From contig CM022671.1 of assembly GCA_012295275.1 (NCBI GenBank), forward strand, positions 13,993,178-14,057,177: a stretch of 64,000 nt of DNA. The letters run 5' to 3'. This DNA is from Chrysomallon squamiferum (lineage: Eukaryota; Mollusca; Gastropoda; Neomphalida; Peltospiridae). The notes beneath the pieces are model-generated. The model was not told the DNA's origin. It made no database searches and saw only the letters and a program-made list of their open reading frames with translations. Each line of letters begins with the position of its first letter. Positions within the stretch are counted from its first letter, which is position 1. A program made the translations under genes and the position numbers. Positions 1 through 15,670 of the stretch are shown here, one piece after another.

Positions 1-3000
1 AAAATTTACAAAAAGAACATTTATATTTTGATAAAACTCTGAACTTGAAATATGATAAGGATAGGAAAACTTAAAAAAATTGTTTTGCAAGAATTGTTTT
101 AAAAAGAAAAATATTTAATATAATAATAAATTTATTATTGATTTTCGTTATCCCATTCTCGGATTTTTTTTCTTATAATAATATTATTATAAATATTAAA
201 AATTATTTGATAAATTAATAACTTAATCTTAAAATTCAATTATATAAATTTAATGAAAATTGATAATTTATCTTTTTCATTTTTTTTTCTTACTTAATTT
301 ATTTATTATATTAAATAAATGTCATAATCGGGTCCCTCTGACCTGGATAATCAAAGTATAAACAGTAACAAGGGTAGATAACTCTATATAAGAATATGTT
401 CGTTTTACCTGAATAATCAAGCAGAAAAAAAAATGTAAGAGAGGGGAGATAACTCTATCCGAGAGTTTATTCGTTTTCGTGTTAAAGGGAGATAACTCTG
501 TATAAGAATATGTTCGTTTTAACCTGAATAATCAAGCGTATTTATGCAGAGAGTTAAAAATGTAAGAGAGCAGGAGATAACTCTATCCGAGAGTTTATTC
601 GTTTTCGTGTTAAAGGGAAATAATATTAAAGAATTATTTGATAAATTAATAACTTAATCTTAAAATTCAATTATATAAATTTAATATAAGAATATGTTCG
701 CTTGTGATTAACGTTCAAAGGTATATTTTCAACCAATGGAATCCAATAATTTAATTTAATTTAATTAGTGGACTCTGTTTAATCATTTGATAAGCATTTT
801 AAAATTTAATTAGTATAATAAAATGATTTTTATATTGAAATTATAGATCAGACGGAAATATTTATAGGATATTCTTTATTTGTTATATTAGTATATCAAT
901 ATATAAAAGGTAAATAACATTTTTTATATATATTAATAATAATAATTCACTGTTGCAAATATATAATTTGTTGAAATCTAAAATTTACAAAAGAACATTT
1001 ATATTTTGATAAAACTCTGAACTTGAAATATGATAAGGATAGGGAAAACTTAAAAATGCAAGAATTGTTTTCTACACTATACTTTCGTCCGATGGTAAAA
1101 GGAGAAAGAAATGAATATTTGTTATATTGAATAAAATATTTCTGAATAATAGTTACCAGCGAATATATTCACAAAGAGAGTTATTTCCCTTTAATATGAA
1201 AACGAATACTTTCTCGGATGGAGTTATCTCCCCTTTCTTACATTATAAAAGGGTTTATCAGAATTACTTGATATGAAATCAATTTGTGGAAATATGTGAA
1301 TAGAAGTCATCAAAGTTTGTGGAAATATGCGAATAGAAGATTCATCATAGTTTGTAAAAAATATTTAATGTAATAAAATATTTATTATTGATTCATTGTG
1401 CCACTATTTGTTATTTTTCGTTTAATATTATTATCAAAATTATCAAACAATTATTTAATAATTTAATACATATTCTTAAAATTTAATTATGTAAATTCAA
1501 TGAAAATTGCTAATTTATCTTTTTTCATTTTTTGTTTAGACTTATTTTATTTATTTTATTATATTGTATAAGCATCTCTTAATAATAGCCACAAGCGAAC
1601 ATATTCACAAATAGAATTAAGTCCCTTTAATATGAAAACGAATAAATTCTGGGATGGAGTTATCTCCCTATCTGACTTTTTGTGCGTTGATTATTCAGGT
1701 TAAAACGAACGTATTTATGCATAGAGTTATCTCCACTTCTTACTGTTTGCAGATCAGAGTCATTAAACATTATACAACGGTTTTATCACAGTGACTTGAT
1801 GTGTAAATCTATGTGTGGAAATTTGTGAATAAAAGATTCGTCAATGTTTTGAAAATATTTAATATAATAATAAATTTATTATTGATTCGTTATCCCATTT
1901 TTTTTCTTATAATAATATTATTATAAATATTAAAGAATTATTTGATAAATTAATAACTTAATCTTAAAATTCAATTATATAAATTTAATGAAAATTGATA
2001 ATTTATCTTTTTCATTTTCTTTTTTTTACTTAATTTATTTATTATATTAAATAAATGTCATAATCGGGTCCCTCTGACCTGGATAATCAAAGTATAAACA
2101 GTAACAAGGGTAGATAACTCTATATAAGAATATGTTCGTTTTAACCTGAATAATCAAGCAGAAAAAATGTAAGAGAGGGGAGATAACTCTATCCGAGAGT
2201 TTATTCGTTTTCGTGTTAAAGGGAGATAACTCTGTATAAGAATATGTTCGTTTTAACCTGAATAATCAAGCAGAAAAATGTAAGAGAGGGGAGATAACGT
2301 TATCCGAGAGTTTATTCGTTTTCGTGTTAAAGGGAGATAACTCTGTATAAGAATATGTTCGCTTGTGATTAACGTTCAGGTATATTTTCAACCAATGGAA
2401 TCCAATAATTTAATTTAATTTAATTAGTGGACTCTGTTTAATCATTTGATAAGCATTTTAAATAATGAATGATTATAGATCAGACGGAAATATTTATAGG
2501 ATATTCTTTATTTGTTATATTAGTATATCAATATATAAAAGGTAAATAACATATTTTTATATATATTAATAATAATAATTCACTGTTGCAAATATCTAAT
2601 TTGTTGAAATCTAAAATTTACAAAAAGAACATTTATATTTTGATAAAACTCTGAACTTGAAATATGATAAGGATAGGGAAAACTTAAAAATGCAAGAATT
2701 GTTTTAAATAGAAAATATTTAATATAATAATAAATTTATTATTGATTCGTTATCCCATATTTTTTTTTCTTATAATAATATTATTATAAATATTAAAGAA
2801 TTATTTGATAAATTAATAACTTAATCTTAAAATTCAATTATATAAATTTAATGAAAATTGATAATTTATCTTTTTCATTTTTTTTTCTTACTTAATTTAT
2901 TTATTATATTAAATAAATGTCATAATCGGGTCCCTCTGACCTGGATAATCAAAGTATAAACAGTAACAAGGGTAGATAACTCTATATAAGAATATGTTCG

Positions 3001-5462
3001 TTTTAACCTGAATAATCAAGCAAAAAAAAAATGTGAGAGGGGAGATAACTCTATCCGAGAGTTTATTCGTTTTCGTGTTAAAGGGAGATAACTCTGTATA
3101 AGAATATGTTCGTTTTAACCTGAATAATCAAGCAGAAAAAATGTAAGAGAGGGGAGATAACTCTATCCGAGAGTTTATTCGTTTTCGTGTTAAAGGGAGA
3201 TAACTCTGTATAAGAATATGTTCGCTTGTGATTAACGTTCAGGTATATTTTCAACCAATGGAATCCAATAATTTAATTTAATTTAATTAGTGGACTCTGT
3301 TTAATCATTTGATAAGCATTTTAAATAATGAATGATATTTATATTGAAATTATAGATCAGACGGAAATATTTATAGGATATTCTTTATTTGTTATATTAG
3401 TATATCAATATATAAAAGGTAAATAACATATTTTTATATATATTAATAATAATAATTCACTGTTGCAAATATCTAATTTGTTGAAATCTAAAATTTACAA
3501 AAAGAACATTTATATTTTGATAAAACTCTGAACTTGAAATATGATAAGGATAGGGAAAACTTAAAAATGCAAGAATTGTTTTCTACACTATACTTTCGTC
3601 CGATGGTAAAAGGAGAAAGAAATGAATATTTGTTATATTGAATAAAATATTTCTCAATAATAGTTACCAGCGAATATATTCACAAAGAGAGTTATTTCCC
3701 TTTAATATGAAAACGAATACTTTCTCGGATGGAGTTATCTCCCCTTTCTTACACTATAAAAGGGTTTATCAGAATTACTTGATATGAAATCAATTTGTGG
3801 AAATATGTGAATAGAAGTTTCATCAAAGTTTGTGGAAATATGCGAATAGAAGATTCATCATAGTTTGTAAAAATATTTAATGTAATAAAATATTTATTAT
3901 TGATTCATTGTGCCACTATTTGTTATTTTTCGTTTAATATTATTATCAAAATTATCAAACAATTATTTAATAATTTAATACATATTCTTAAAATTTAATT
4001 ATGTAAATTCAATGAAAATTGCTAATTTATCTTTTTCATTTTTTTGTTTAGACTTATTTTATTTATTTTATTATATTGTATAAGCATCTCTTAATAATAG
4101 CCACAAGCGAACATATTCACAAATAGAATTAAGTCCCTTTAATATGAAAACGAATAAATTCTGGGATGGAGTTATCTCCCCTATCTGACTTTTTTGTGCG
4201 TTGATTATTCAGGTTAAAACGAACGTATTTATGCAGAGAGTTATCTCCACTTCTTACTGTTTGCAGATCAGAGTCAATAAACATTATACAACGGTTTTAT
4301 CACAGTGACTTGATGTGAAATCTATGTGTGGAAATTTGTGAATAAAAGATTCGTCAATGTTTGCGAAAATATTTAATATAATAATAAATTTATTATTGAT
4401 TCGTTATCCCATATTTTTTTTCTTATAATAATATTATTATAAATATTAAAGAATTATTTGATAAATTAATAACTTAATCTTAAAATTCAATTATATAAAT
4501 TTAATGAAAATTGATAATTTATCTTTTTCATTTTCTTTTTTTTACTTAATTTATTTATTATATTAAATAAATGTCATAATCGGGTCCCTCTGACCTGGAT
4601 AATCAAAGTATAAACAGTAACAAGGGTAGATAACTCTATATAAGAATATGTTCGTTTTAACCTGAATAATCAAGTAGAAAAAAATGTAAGAGAGGGGAGA
4701 TAACTCTATCCGAGAGTTTATTCGTTTTCGTGTTAAAGGGAGATAACTCTGTATAAGAATATGTTCGTTTTAACCTGAATAATCAAGCAGAAAAAATGTA
4801 AGAGAGGGGAGATAACTCTATCCGAGAGTTTATTCGTTTTCGTGTTAAAGGGATATAACTCTGTATAAGAATATGTTCGCTTGTGATTAACGTTCAGGTA
4901 TATTTTCAACCAATGGAATCCAATAATTTAATTTAATTTAATTAGTGGACTCTGTTTAATCATTTGATAAGCATTTTAAATAATGAATGATTATAGATCA
5001 GACGGAAATATTTATAGGATATTCTTTATTTGTTATATTAGTATATCAATATATAAAAGGTAAATAACATTTTTTTATATATATTAATAATAATAATTCA
5101 CTGTTGCAAATATCTAATTTGTCGAAATCTAAAATTTACAAAAAGAACATTTCTATTTTGATAAAACTCTGAACTTGAAATATGATAAGGATAGGGAAAA
5201 CTTAAAAATGCAAGAATTGTTTTCTACACTATACTTTCGTCCGATGGTAAAAGGAGAAATCAATGAATATTTGTTATATTGAATAAAATATTTCTCAATA
5301 ATAGTTACCAGCGAATATATTCACAAAGAGAGTTATTTCCCTTTAATATGAAAACGAATACTTTCTCGGATGGAGTTATCTCCCCTTTCTTACATTATAA
5401 AAAGGGTTTATCAGAATTACTTGATATGAAATCAATTTGTGGAAATATGTGAATAGAAGTTT
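1..5462. repeat. Higher-order satellite / tandem repeat array
   Basis: The sequence AAAATTTACAAAAAGAACAT recurs, with at most a one-base difference, at about 1, 980, 2613, 3490 and 5131. This divides the block into units of about 979, 1633, 877 and 1641 bases plus a truncated last unit. Short units (A) run from this marker through GGGTCCCTCTGACCTGG to a segment ending TTTGTTGAAATCT. Long units carry an extra block B of about 750 bases beginning CTACACTATACTTTCGTCCG (near 1072, 3572-3592 and 5223). Each A unit holds a nested repeat of about 115 bases with the GGGAGATAACTCT core. Block B carries the same module in reverse complement, for example 1187-1234 against 2177-2223. Copies differ by few substitutions, so the array is young or homogenised. 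The array probably continues left of base 1. It breaks off at about 5462, where the last copy stops matching the others. No protein is encoded. Confidence 0.93.
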
Positions 5463-7007
5463 TAGCAAAGGAAAAAATAAGGTGCAAGGCCGGTTAGTGG
5501 TTTGTCAGATGTAATAATGTAATTTGTTTTGCTTTTTAGTGTGTATAAATGCAGATTTGATAATGACTATGATTATGATCAAGAAAAGATTATGATGACT
5601 TTTACAGCCAGTTATTCCATTTTAATCATATTTTGTAGACTAGCAGATCTTTTATTTATTTAAATTTTACTGGTGGGGAGAAGGATATTTTCTATCAGGT
5701 TCCAGCTGTCTTTGTGTATGCACATTTGTTATTAATGATTTTGGGGTATTATGATGTGACAATTACCCAATACATTCATTTTGCTATTGGACAATTTAAA
5801 GTGGAGTTTTCTCCCTTCCACTGACTGCAAGTTACTTTATAAATTGGAACTGCACATGAAAACTGGCTTCTTATAATCTTGCTATGAAACAACAACAACA
5901 ACAACAAAACTAAATAAAATAAAACATGGAAATAATGTTGCACTAACTTCTATATGTTGCATTCTGGTAAATGAATAAACACCACATTACTGTGCCAACA
6001 TGGTTTAAGTAAAAATGTTCAGTTGGATACAAAATTATTATGAATTATAAATTATACTTTAAAGTTTAATGTAAATATTGCATTCCACAGAAACTAATTT
6101 TATATATAAAAAAGAAGAAAATCACAGAACTGCAAATGGAAGAGTTAAAGAATATATCATTAGAAATCCATATCTAAAATGTTTTTTCTTCAGGGCAAAA
6201 AGTAACTTCAGTAAAATTCAAATGTTAATAATATATAAGGTGTTGTCATGATAAATGATCAAAAGTTAACAGAGTACAGAAAAAATATTCCATAGTGAAT
6301 TTTAAATACTGATCTTGAATATAAATCAGATAAAATATTTGTGCTTTATCATTTGTGACATATATACACTAAATGAAATATAATACATAGTAACAGTAAC
6401 ATAACTGACTAATAAATAAAAATTTTATATATATATAAATAATTAAAATATATGCATAACTAAATATGAAGACTGTACATTATTTTTTTTTCAGAATGAA
6501 ACAATTCAGTTTATGACAATGAAAATTTATTTAAATTTTATACTTAAATAACATTGTATATAAGAAATTCAATATATCTATTGGAATGTATGCTGCACAT
6601 CCATTTTAAACTTGAAGTGGTTTGAGTTGAAAACCAAATATTACCATCATATAAAAATAAATATAGCTCCAATTTTGTTAACAACATAATTATAATTCAT
6701 TTTAATAAAAAAATAGAAAACATTTATTAAAATATTTTTGACAAAAAGTCAATAAACAAAATTATTCTTATTCACAAAAAGCATGACAATTACATGCTGC
6801 CTTTGTTTTTTTTTCTTCAATCAGTTTTAAATTTGTTATTACATGATTGTTGTCAATAAAACTAGAATTCAAATCAACCACTTTCATAAATAAGTGATTA
6901 ATTAATTATTTAACAAAAATCAGTAATAAAACACTTCACTCATATATATTTGGAATAAATCAGTATGTAATATTATTTTACAGATGTATCTGGAAAAGAC
7001 AGAAAAC
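5463..7007. other. Intergenic; 3' flank and probable 3' UTR of SLC37A3
   Basis: There is no convincing coding exon on either strand. The right part should hold the 3' UTR of the minus-strand transporter. A minus-strand AATAAA lies at 6723-6728, about 280 bases after the stop, and another at 6526-6531. The rest is A+T-rich unique sequence. Confidence 0.5.
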
Positions 7008-10000
7008 TCAACCTGAGTATGGATCATAGTTAATATCTGGTTCAGTTTTACCAACATCTACAAACAGAGCTGTGTGTTTTCTCTGATGCTTTTTTTCCCA
7101 CATGGATATCACTTCTCTCACAAACATTGGAAGGATACACAAAGCTGTAAGGAATAACTGCAAGACAATATTTAAAAAATGTTTGCTGAAAGGCTAACAT
7201 AAAATTAACATTTTGTGCACTGATCCTAACAAATATTCTTAGTATCTTTCAAATTTCCAGTTTTATGACAATTTATCATACATTAGATGATGCACAAAAT
7301 TAATAAAAATGTATTAAACTACACTCCACTGAATATAATATAATTTATTGGGTATTATGTTTGGACTTAAATGAATTGTTGTGTTTTCTAATATTTCCAA
7401 ATCCCAAATATTCTTAAATTTGACATTCTTTTTGCCTAAAAAATAAATTAAAAAAATAAATGATATATATAATGGACAACTACAACTTCATTTAAAAATT
7501 GAGTACAAAGTCTAATGTAATATTTAAAATTATTTTTGTTATTATTGGATTTTTTTTATATGAATTAGGTAAACAACTTACAGCAACCATGAAGAGTATA
7601 AAAACTGCTTGCCATCCCAGTGTTTGCTGTATAACAGGGACAAGAATCTGAAATGTAACAAATAATTTCAGTTTACTTTGAAAAAGTTCTTCTTCCACAA
7701 AATAATTTCTGATCAGTTTATAAACATATATCAATTATGCATACTAAATTTTTATTATTATTTTTTTTTATTCTTTTCATATTCATTTGTGTTTAAGGAT
7801 ACTAACACATTTTAATATTAACTCTTATTAGTAGTCTGACATGAAATGTTTTCCTATTTCTTTAATAAAAATTACAAGAGAAAAATGTTGCCATTGTATG
7901 AGGCTGTACATCAATAAGCAGATATGAACCGTTTATATTATTGTTTTGTGGAAGGACAGATTTTTAAAAAATTAAACAACTGTATTGCTTAAATGTCAGC
8001 AGGAGGCACGAATATTATATAATTTCTACATTTTGTTCTTGGTTTCCATAAACTTTCACTCAGTTTAAATTAAACATTCAGGCCAAGTTTATATTAATGT
8101 TTACATAGAGATAGCATTACATCTCTGCTATATGAAAAACGTAATAATAATAAAAAAAGAAAAGGATAAAGAAAAAAAACAGAAAAAAACAACAACAAAA
8201 TGCAGCTGATCTAATAATGTATGAATAAATTAATTATTACCTGTCCTATAGCTGCCCCAACACTTCCTGTTCCATCAATTATACCTGTAACAGTGGCCAG
8301 AGCTTCAGAATTGCCCCGGATTGGCCCCTTCTGTCCTGCAAAAGAGATAAAATTTTAAGTAAAAAAAGGAGTTGGTATGATAAGGACAAACATATCATAT
8401 ACATTTTTAGATACATCCTGTTTTTCAGATGTCAGCTGCTATTGGAAAGTAAATAAATGAGGCCATAAATGGAATACCCATATTCTTTAAAAAAAAATAT
8501 CCCTGCAAAAGTAAAACCATTAGGTTCATAAATTCGTATGTTTTGTATAACAAACAATATTATTAAATAAATGATTTCATTACTAATTTTAGTTCAAAAA
8601 ACAAATTTGTATTAAAATATTATTTTTAGCAGATAATAAATAATAAAATTAACACTAAAAACTAAACACAATATTTGAAACGAATTAATTACAGTATTCA
8701 TTACAGGAATTTTGGTTATGTCACGACGTCAATTTTCTAACTTTTAACAGACGCTTATGATGTAAATCTACAAGTATAACCTTTTCCACCTTAATAAAAC
8801 ATTTGCTGACAGTGTAAAATTATTGATAATAATGACTGACAAAGCAGATTAACAGCTGCAGTCTTGATCGCAACATTATGTAGTTACATCCCTTTGATTT
8901 AATTATGAGCGCATTTGTGTTCTGTCTTTATTTTCACACAGTAGTTATATTATCTTAACAATGCATTGCACAGACATATTTCTTATGCTTTGAAAATGAT
9001 AAAAATGGCTAAAATCAAATAGCTAAAATCAAAATTTATAATACTTTTGATGAAAAACACAGAAAAGAGTTGTCATAATAAAAAACTTTAAAACTTTATA
9101 TATTTTCAGCACTGACTTTGAAAGCCAAATTGCGAATTTACTTTTGTCAATTTATTGGGGGCTGCAAACAGTGTTATCATACCTACATCTTTGTAATAAA
9201 ATAAATGGTAGTATTACACTGTACAACCAGACTAAATTTAAACTGTTGCATATCTATGGTGCATATCTAAGAAATATAAATAATGGAAGTAAAATGATAT
9301 CCATTTAAAAGTCTTACTAAATTTTAAGCATTTGTATCTGTAATTTTTTTTTTTTTTTAACTGTAATTTATTCTTAAGACCTCTGGATTAACTTAAAAAG
9401 ATAAGCCCCCTACGCCAGTTAAAAGCTATTCAAGTTTATTATTAAATGCAATTCACAAAGACTAGCAAAGAAAGAAAAAATATAATAATAATATAGAAAA
9501 AGATCTAAGTTATTTTGTTTTACAAACCTAGATCAGCAGCTATTGTAGCACTAACCAGGTTTGAAACGCCACCAGTGAAAAATCCAGTTACAGCAAGAAG
9601 AATAGAGTTGACAAGTAGGGTACTAGGAGAATCTGGAAAACAAAAAAATATTTCAGATTATTCAAACAGAGTGGAAATTTTAAAGAACTGTCAAACATCT
9701 AACTTAGTTATTTTACTTTCAGGTGTAATCCATGATTTTTCTTTGCCACAAAAGGTTATTAATAATCATCTGACTGTTGTAAAATATATGTTAAATGTAC
9801 CTGTTACTATTTTCTATAAGAATTTATTCTCTCTCTTCTAAATTTCGATAGTTACTTGGCTTTTTTTTAATTATTTACTTTTATTTTATTTTCATATTAA
9901 TCAAATATCCAAACAGTAGTTGTCAAACGATATATGGCTTCTTTTACATTAAATGTTGGCAAAATTTATTTCTTTGCATATAAAGCATCTGAAGTTTATC

Positions 10001-13000
10001 ATATATGTTAAGCAAATGTAGTTGTCCCTGAGCTTTACATATCTCCAGTATTAATCACTGTATTAAACGTACGTGCAAAACCGAAGAGAGCAGGTATAGC
10101 CAGCACCAGCAGAGGGATAACAACAATTGCTCTCTTTTGTAAACGATCCTAAAGAAAAATTTACATACTGTTAAATGTGTAAATTTAAATGATTTTAAAA
10201 ACAAAAGGTTACATTAAATCATCTTTGATTACATTAAATAACTTGCGCAGTGCCATTAGATTTAGTTAAATATGGAAAAATGTAAGTGATTGAATTGTCT
10301 CAGTGAAGATTATACAAGAATATTGTGTATAATGAGATTATAATAATACACTTTATATAAAAAATGTATATAGTTAACTACTTTTAAAACAATTTAATAG
10401 CTTTACAAAGATTATCAATATTTTCAATTGATACAAAATACCAATTTATAGCATTAATAGAAAGTTAAATTTTAAATTTATTGTATTACAGAAATATTCA
10501 TACTTACTGATATAAACCCTGCTATGGTACCACCTGCAATAGAGATATCATTTATGATATCAGAAAGATAAAAATATAAAAATATCATCATGCCTCATTA
10601 ATATTATACTTAAATATTTTGACCATCAAGTTACTGGTATATAATAAATATATTTACCATGTTGCCAAGATATTTTCAGCATCATCTATTAAATTTAAAA
10701 CATATTAACAACAAAAATAATAAAATAAAATAATGCAATGTAAAACAGAATACTGCTCAAAATTAAAACTGAAGCTATATATGTATTTACTGATTTTACC
10801 ACCCAATCTGCAATTTTTTATAAATAATTTATTATTTTTATTTATTTATTATTATTATTTAGTTTACAATTACAGTTATCTTTCTTCAGAATTAAAACTA
10901 TCTGAATAATTTAATCTTGTAATTTTTAATCAGCTGACATTTAAAATATACTTATAAACCAGAATATTTATTACCTATAATTCCACCAACATCATACCAG
11001 ACTGAAATTTCATCTGCTGTGGTTTCCAACCAATTGAATGAATTATGTAGATAGAAGGGTAACCAGAAGAAAAAAGAATAATTGACTAGTTTCAGGAAGG
11101 CATAGGACAATGCATACTGAAAAAAACATCAGATGAACAAAAAACTGTGAGAAGAAAACAACAAAGAAACATGAAAAGTTTAAAAGAAATAATTACTATT
11201 AAAAGGGAAAATTTTAAAATAAATGAAGCTAACTGATAAATGAATTATGAATGAATGAAACAACTTTACTCTGTTTACATTAAAGATTGTTAAGGTGTCA
11301 ATATTTAAAGAGTGAAAATCTGCTACCAATACAAAATTGATTTCAGCCATTTTATATGTATTATCCTACATACATAAAAGTATGTACACTGGTCTTTGTT
11401 AAATTATAAAGCATCAGTTTGAGTGAGATCTAGCACTGTGGTTTACCTTTAGGATGGATATCCAGTGACCTATCTTGATTGGCACTTTACTCCTAAGTTA
11501 TATATCTAACATACAATGAGTGATCCTTACATTTGTTGCATTTTTGTTTTTTCCATCTGGTGGTATTAACAAGGAAATGTTAATAATTTAATCTTCAGAA
11601 ATCTCTTTATGTATGTTATGGTTAATGTAGAACATTATTTAAGTACATTACCAATATAACTCCAGGCAATAACAATGCTGTACAAAAACCAATGGCTTTT
11701 GGTCTCACATCCCCAGTGACTTCCACACCATCACCTTCACTGGTCACTCTGTGAGGTTTCAGAAGTGCTTCTGACATAACAAAGAATATATAATATATAG
11801 ACACACAGGAAATAAATCTTCCACATATAATCAAATCAGTCATGATGGAAAAATAAAACAAAAAAAACACAAACAAACTCAAACCTTAATTAAATCATAT
11901 GTACATCGACAACAACAGAAAAAAGACCACCTAAACAAATAAAAACAAATGAACAAAGAAATGAAGTAAAACCAATGAGCTCAGACATTTCTCTGTACCT
12001 CTCTCTTCTGCACACTCTTCCTGAACAGACCATTCTTCAGGTGTCAGTAAGCCTATAAAGAAGACATCATCATTTAGAATAATAAATCTTTTTATGCCAT
12101 GAATAGTGAGAAAGAAAAAGCAACACTGTAAATAGATCTTGAAAATAACCATGAGAAATATTCTTAAACATTTCAAATGGATTTATGTTGGGGGTTTTTC
12201 ACGCAAGATATGCCACCATGTAAAGTAGGTTTTTCAGTGTGTGTGTCACAGTATGTGTTTTGCATACATGTGTATGTGTCTATGTGCACGTGTGCATTGC
12301 ATGTGCCTGCATTTGTGCATGCCTGTGTGTGTACTGGTTTTGTTTCTACTCTTATGCAATCAAAGAAAAAAAAATAAAATAAAATAAAACTACACAGAGT
12401 TGAATTGTCATTAAACAGTCACTGATTTATTTTTTGTTATGTATAAAGTACAAAAATAGCATAAATGGCCAGACTTACCAACTTCATGTGGTGTTGTGAC
12501 TAGACCAAAAAAATTTATAATTCCACCAGCAAATAAAACTGATGCTGTGAACAGAAAGGCATACTGAAATAGAAAACAGTTCTCATTTAAAACTGATATA
12601 CCTTTTTAATGGATAATGCTGCCACCCATTTAAGGTTGTATTCCATTTAAACTGATTGAAAGGATTCTGCCTGTATATCCATATGATTTATTTTACATGC
12701 AGTAAGATGAAAAGGAAATATCAAATAACAGAATATAAAATAATATACTAACACTGAGTAAATAATCATGTGCATATACACCTGAAAAAGTTAAACAATT
12801 TGCATATTACATATTACATATTAGATGTGCACAATTCTGTTTTTCTGTGAATACAATGCCACACAAAAAGATCTGTCTAAAAGAACATTATATGTATGCA
12901 CACATGGACACACACAAATACATATGCCACAAAATATTTTGTTGGTATTTTAATAATAATAATAAAAAATTGTCTTACATCATAGCCATAGTCAAGAACT

Positions 13001-13972
13001 GAGGCCACCATAAAAGCACCAATAATATTTCCCACACTGGCACAGGCACTCCAGATCCCTAGTACCAGTCCACGACTAAAACAATGACAAAGTACTTTTA
13101 AAAGCTATATTTTACTATAAAGAAAAAGAAAACTGATGTTAAAATTAAATTGCTGATTTTTAATTAGCTACTTAATCTTTAACAGTAATTGTTTTTGATA
13201 ATATCAATCAATCTAATTTATGTGAGCTGATGTTTTTTAACAATTAATATATATTTAACAGAAATATATTATTTTTAAAAGTACACTAATTTGCTTAATT
13301 TGTTTTACAAATACAATTAACCTTAATTTTGTCAGATATGTGAATTGATATATCAAGCAAAAAGCTAAAAGTTTTTAAACATTAAAAACAGTATGAACTT
13401 TATTAGAAGTGGAAAATTAGAATTCCGACATCTAACAGTCATTTAATAAATGTAACCAAAGTAAAAAAATTGGTTTAAACTAAATTAGAAGGAATAAAAA
13501 TTGGAAGCCTATTCATTCTAGCTTGTATAAATTTGAATGTGGATGTTTTCAAAAACATCACTACACAGTGTAGATATTTATTTTTGTGTTTACCTGGATT
13601 GTCCAAACCAGTTTGCCATTATAGCTACAACTGTTGGCCATCCAGTGGATTGCAGAAGTCCATTCATTATCCAGATAAACATGTAGAGATATATATTGTA
13701 GTAATGTAGCCATTCCACAGTGCAACCAAACATAAATACCTGCAAGAAAACAAAATTGTAAAAATCCATTTAAATAAATAAATAAACTAATTATTAGGAA
13801 TTTTAAAACATAAAACATCTGTGTCTCTGTAATTATTATCCAAGGTGTCTTATTTATAGATCTCAAGCAATGTCTAGTAACATTTTCCTTTCCTTTTTTC
13901 TAGACTATTTTATAATGTATCATTTATATATTTATTTTTTCATGCTCCATACATTCAATGAAATTCAAAATT

Positions 13973-14010
<38 letters not shown>

Positions 14011-15619
14011 AAAAGCTCATACTAAACATCATGAATTATTACTTTTTTAAATGGCAGTCTCATGTTTAACTTTATTACTAAAAATTACAATACAATTATT
14101 CAGAAGAATATAAAATCAGTTTAAATAAAATTTGTTTAAGCTATTAGCTCATAAATGTTCTGTTCTAAAGCAGTATAGTTTTACCATAACAGCTGATGAA
14201 CACATTCCAAATGACAGAACATATCGCATGTTTAACCTGAAAATAAATTTAACAAGTTTAAAGATAATCTCAACATTTCTATACAGATACAAAATAAATG
14301 AATTATTTAATGTTTAATGTCACCTCTGCTCAAACTATATATATGTTAGATGTCATAAAGACAAAAAGATATGGATATGGTAGAAAGCAACAATGATTTA
14401 CTAAAATGACCACTTTGTTTTTTCTTCTCTTTTACACACACACACACACACATACACACACACAGACAGAGATTTATTTATATACAAATTCAAGAGTTTC
14501 TCAAACATATGTGAAAAGTAACAAACCAACCTGTCTCCAACAAATCCACTAATATAAAGACCCTGTAAAATAAGACAATATCTGAAGCTTAGATGTAATC
14601 TTTGATAAATATCAAAATTTATTACTGCTTTTTTGAGTTTCGTTCTATAATATTCAATGGAAATAATAAAATATGTTTTTACAAAGGAAATACAAATAGT
14701 TTGGAAATGTTTGTTGTTGTTTTGGGGGGTTTTTGAATAAAAAAAATAACATACACAACAAATTTTAGTATAATACAAATCAATTATTTCATACATACAT
14801 TTCTCTAGTTTAAAGTATTGGATATCTTGCAAAATCTTATATTTTCTTTATCATAATAACTAAAATTTAAATCTGCAATGAGTTTTATTATTAATGTATA
14901 AACAGTAATATAAAACACTAAAAATGAATTAAAAAATAAATGCCTTCCAAACTATGTAATAATCAAAATATTTAATGGCTACTGCATTTTCAGTTAAAAA
15001 TTTGATTTATTACTTAATAATAAATGGTGAAACTGTTTCAACCAACCACAGCATATGAAATCATAAATGCTGCATCAAGAGCACCAAGAAAGGGTTCAGC
15101 ATCAGCTGCTTCATTAAACATATGCCTTCTGTTCCAAATCTATAAAATAAGCTAAAGAAAGTAATATATATTTCTTTTTTATTGTGAAAGACATTTATAA
15201 CCTCTAACACGTTAATATCACAATAGACAGTATCACAAAATGATTTATTGAACAGAATTACTTATACAGTACTAGTTTTTTTTTATCTTTGGGTCAACAG
15301 TAGTTTATAAATTAAAATTCTGTTTTCAGTAATATAAAGCTTTAGATTGAATTCCAACTAGCTTCAACTGAAAAATATATTAATTTATTTAAAGATTAAT
15401 TTATAAACATTAATGTAACAAATAATTTCTACAAGTGAAAATTTTTTATGATCATATAACAGTAACATTCAATTTTAAGAAAAATTATTAAAAAGCCTAT
15501 AAACGATGATTAAGCTGTATCTTTGAAACTTCTATAGATGGAAATAGTCCAAGAATGTAAACATATAGTCATGTACACAAAATATATAAAAAAAATGAAA
15601 AACATAAAATATGTATTAA

Positions 15620-15670
<51 letters not shown>

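Noticed and set aside
1-5462. Repeat array considered as a CRISPR array
   Set aside because: Units are 0.9-1.6 kb long with no short direct repeats and unique spacers, and the host is clearly eukaryotic.
12177-12377. Open frame rich in Cys, Val and His
   Set aside because: It is a translation of a TGTGTG-rich stretch in a SLC37A3 intron, with no acceptor or donor fitting the gene and no family similarity.
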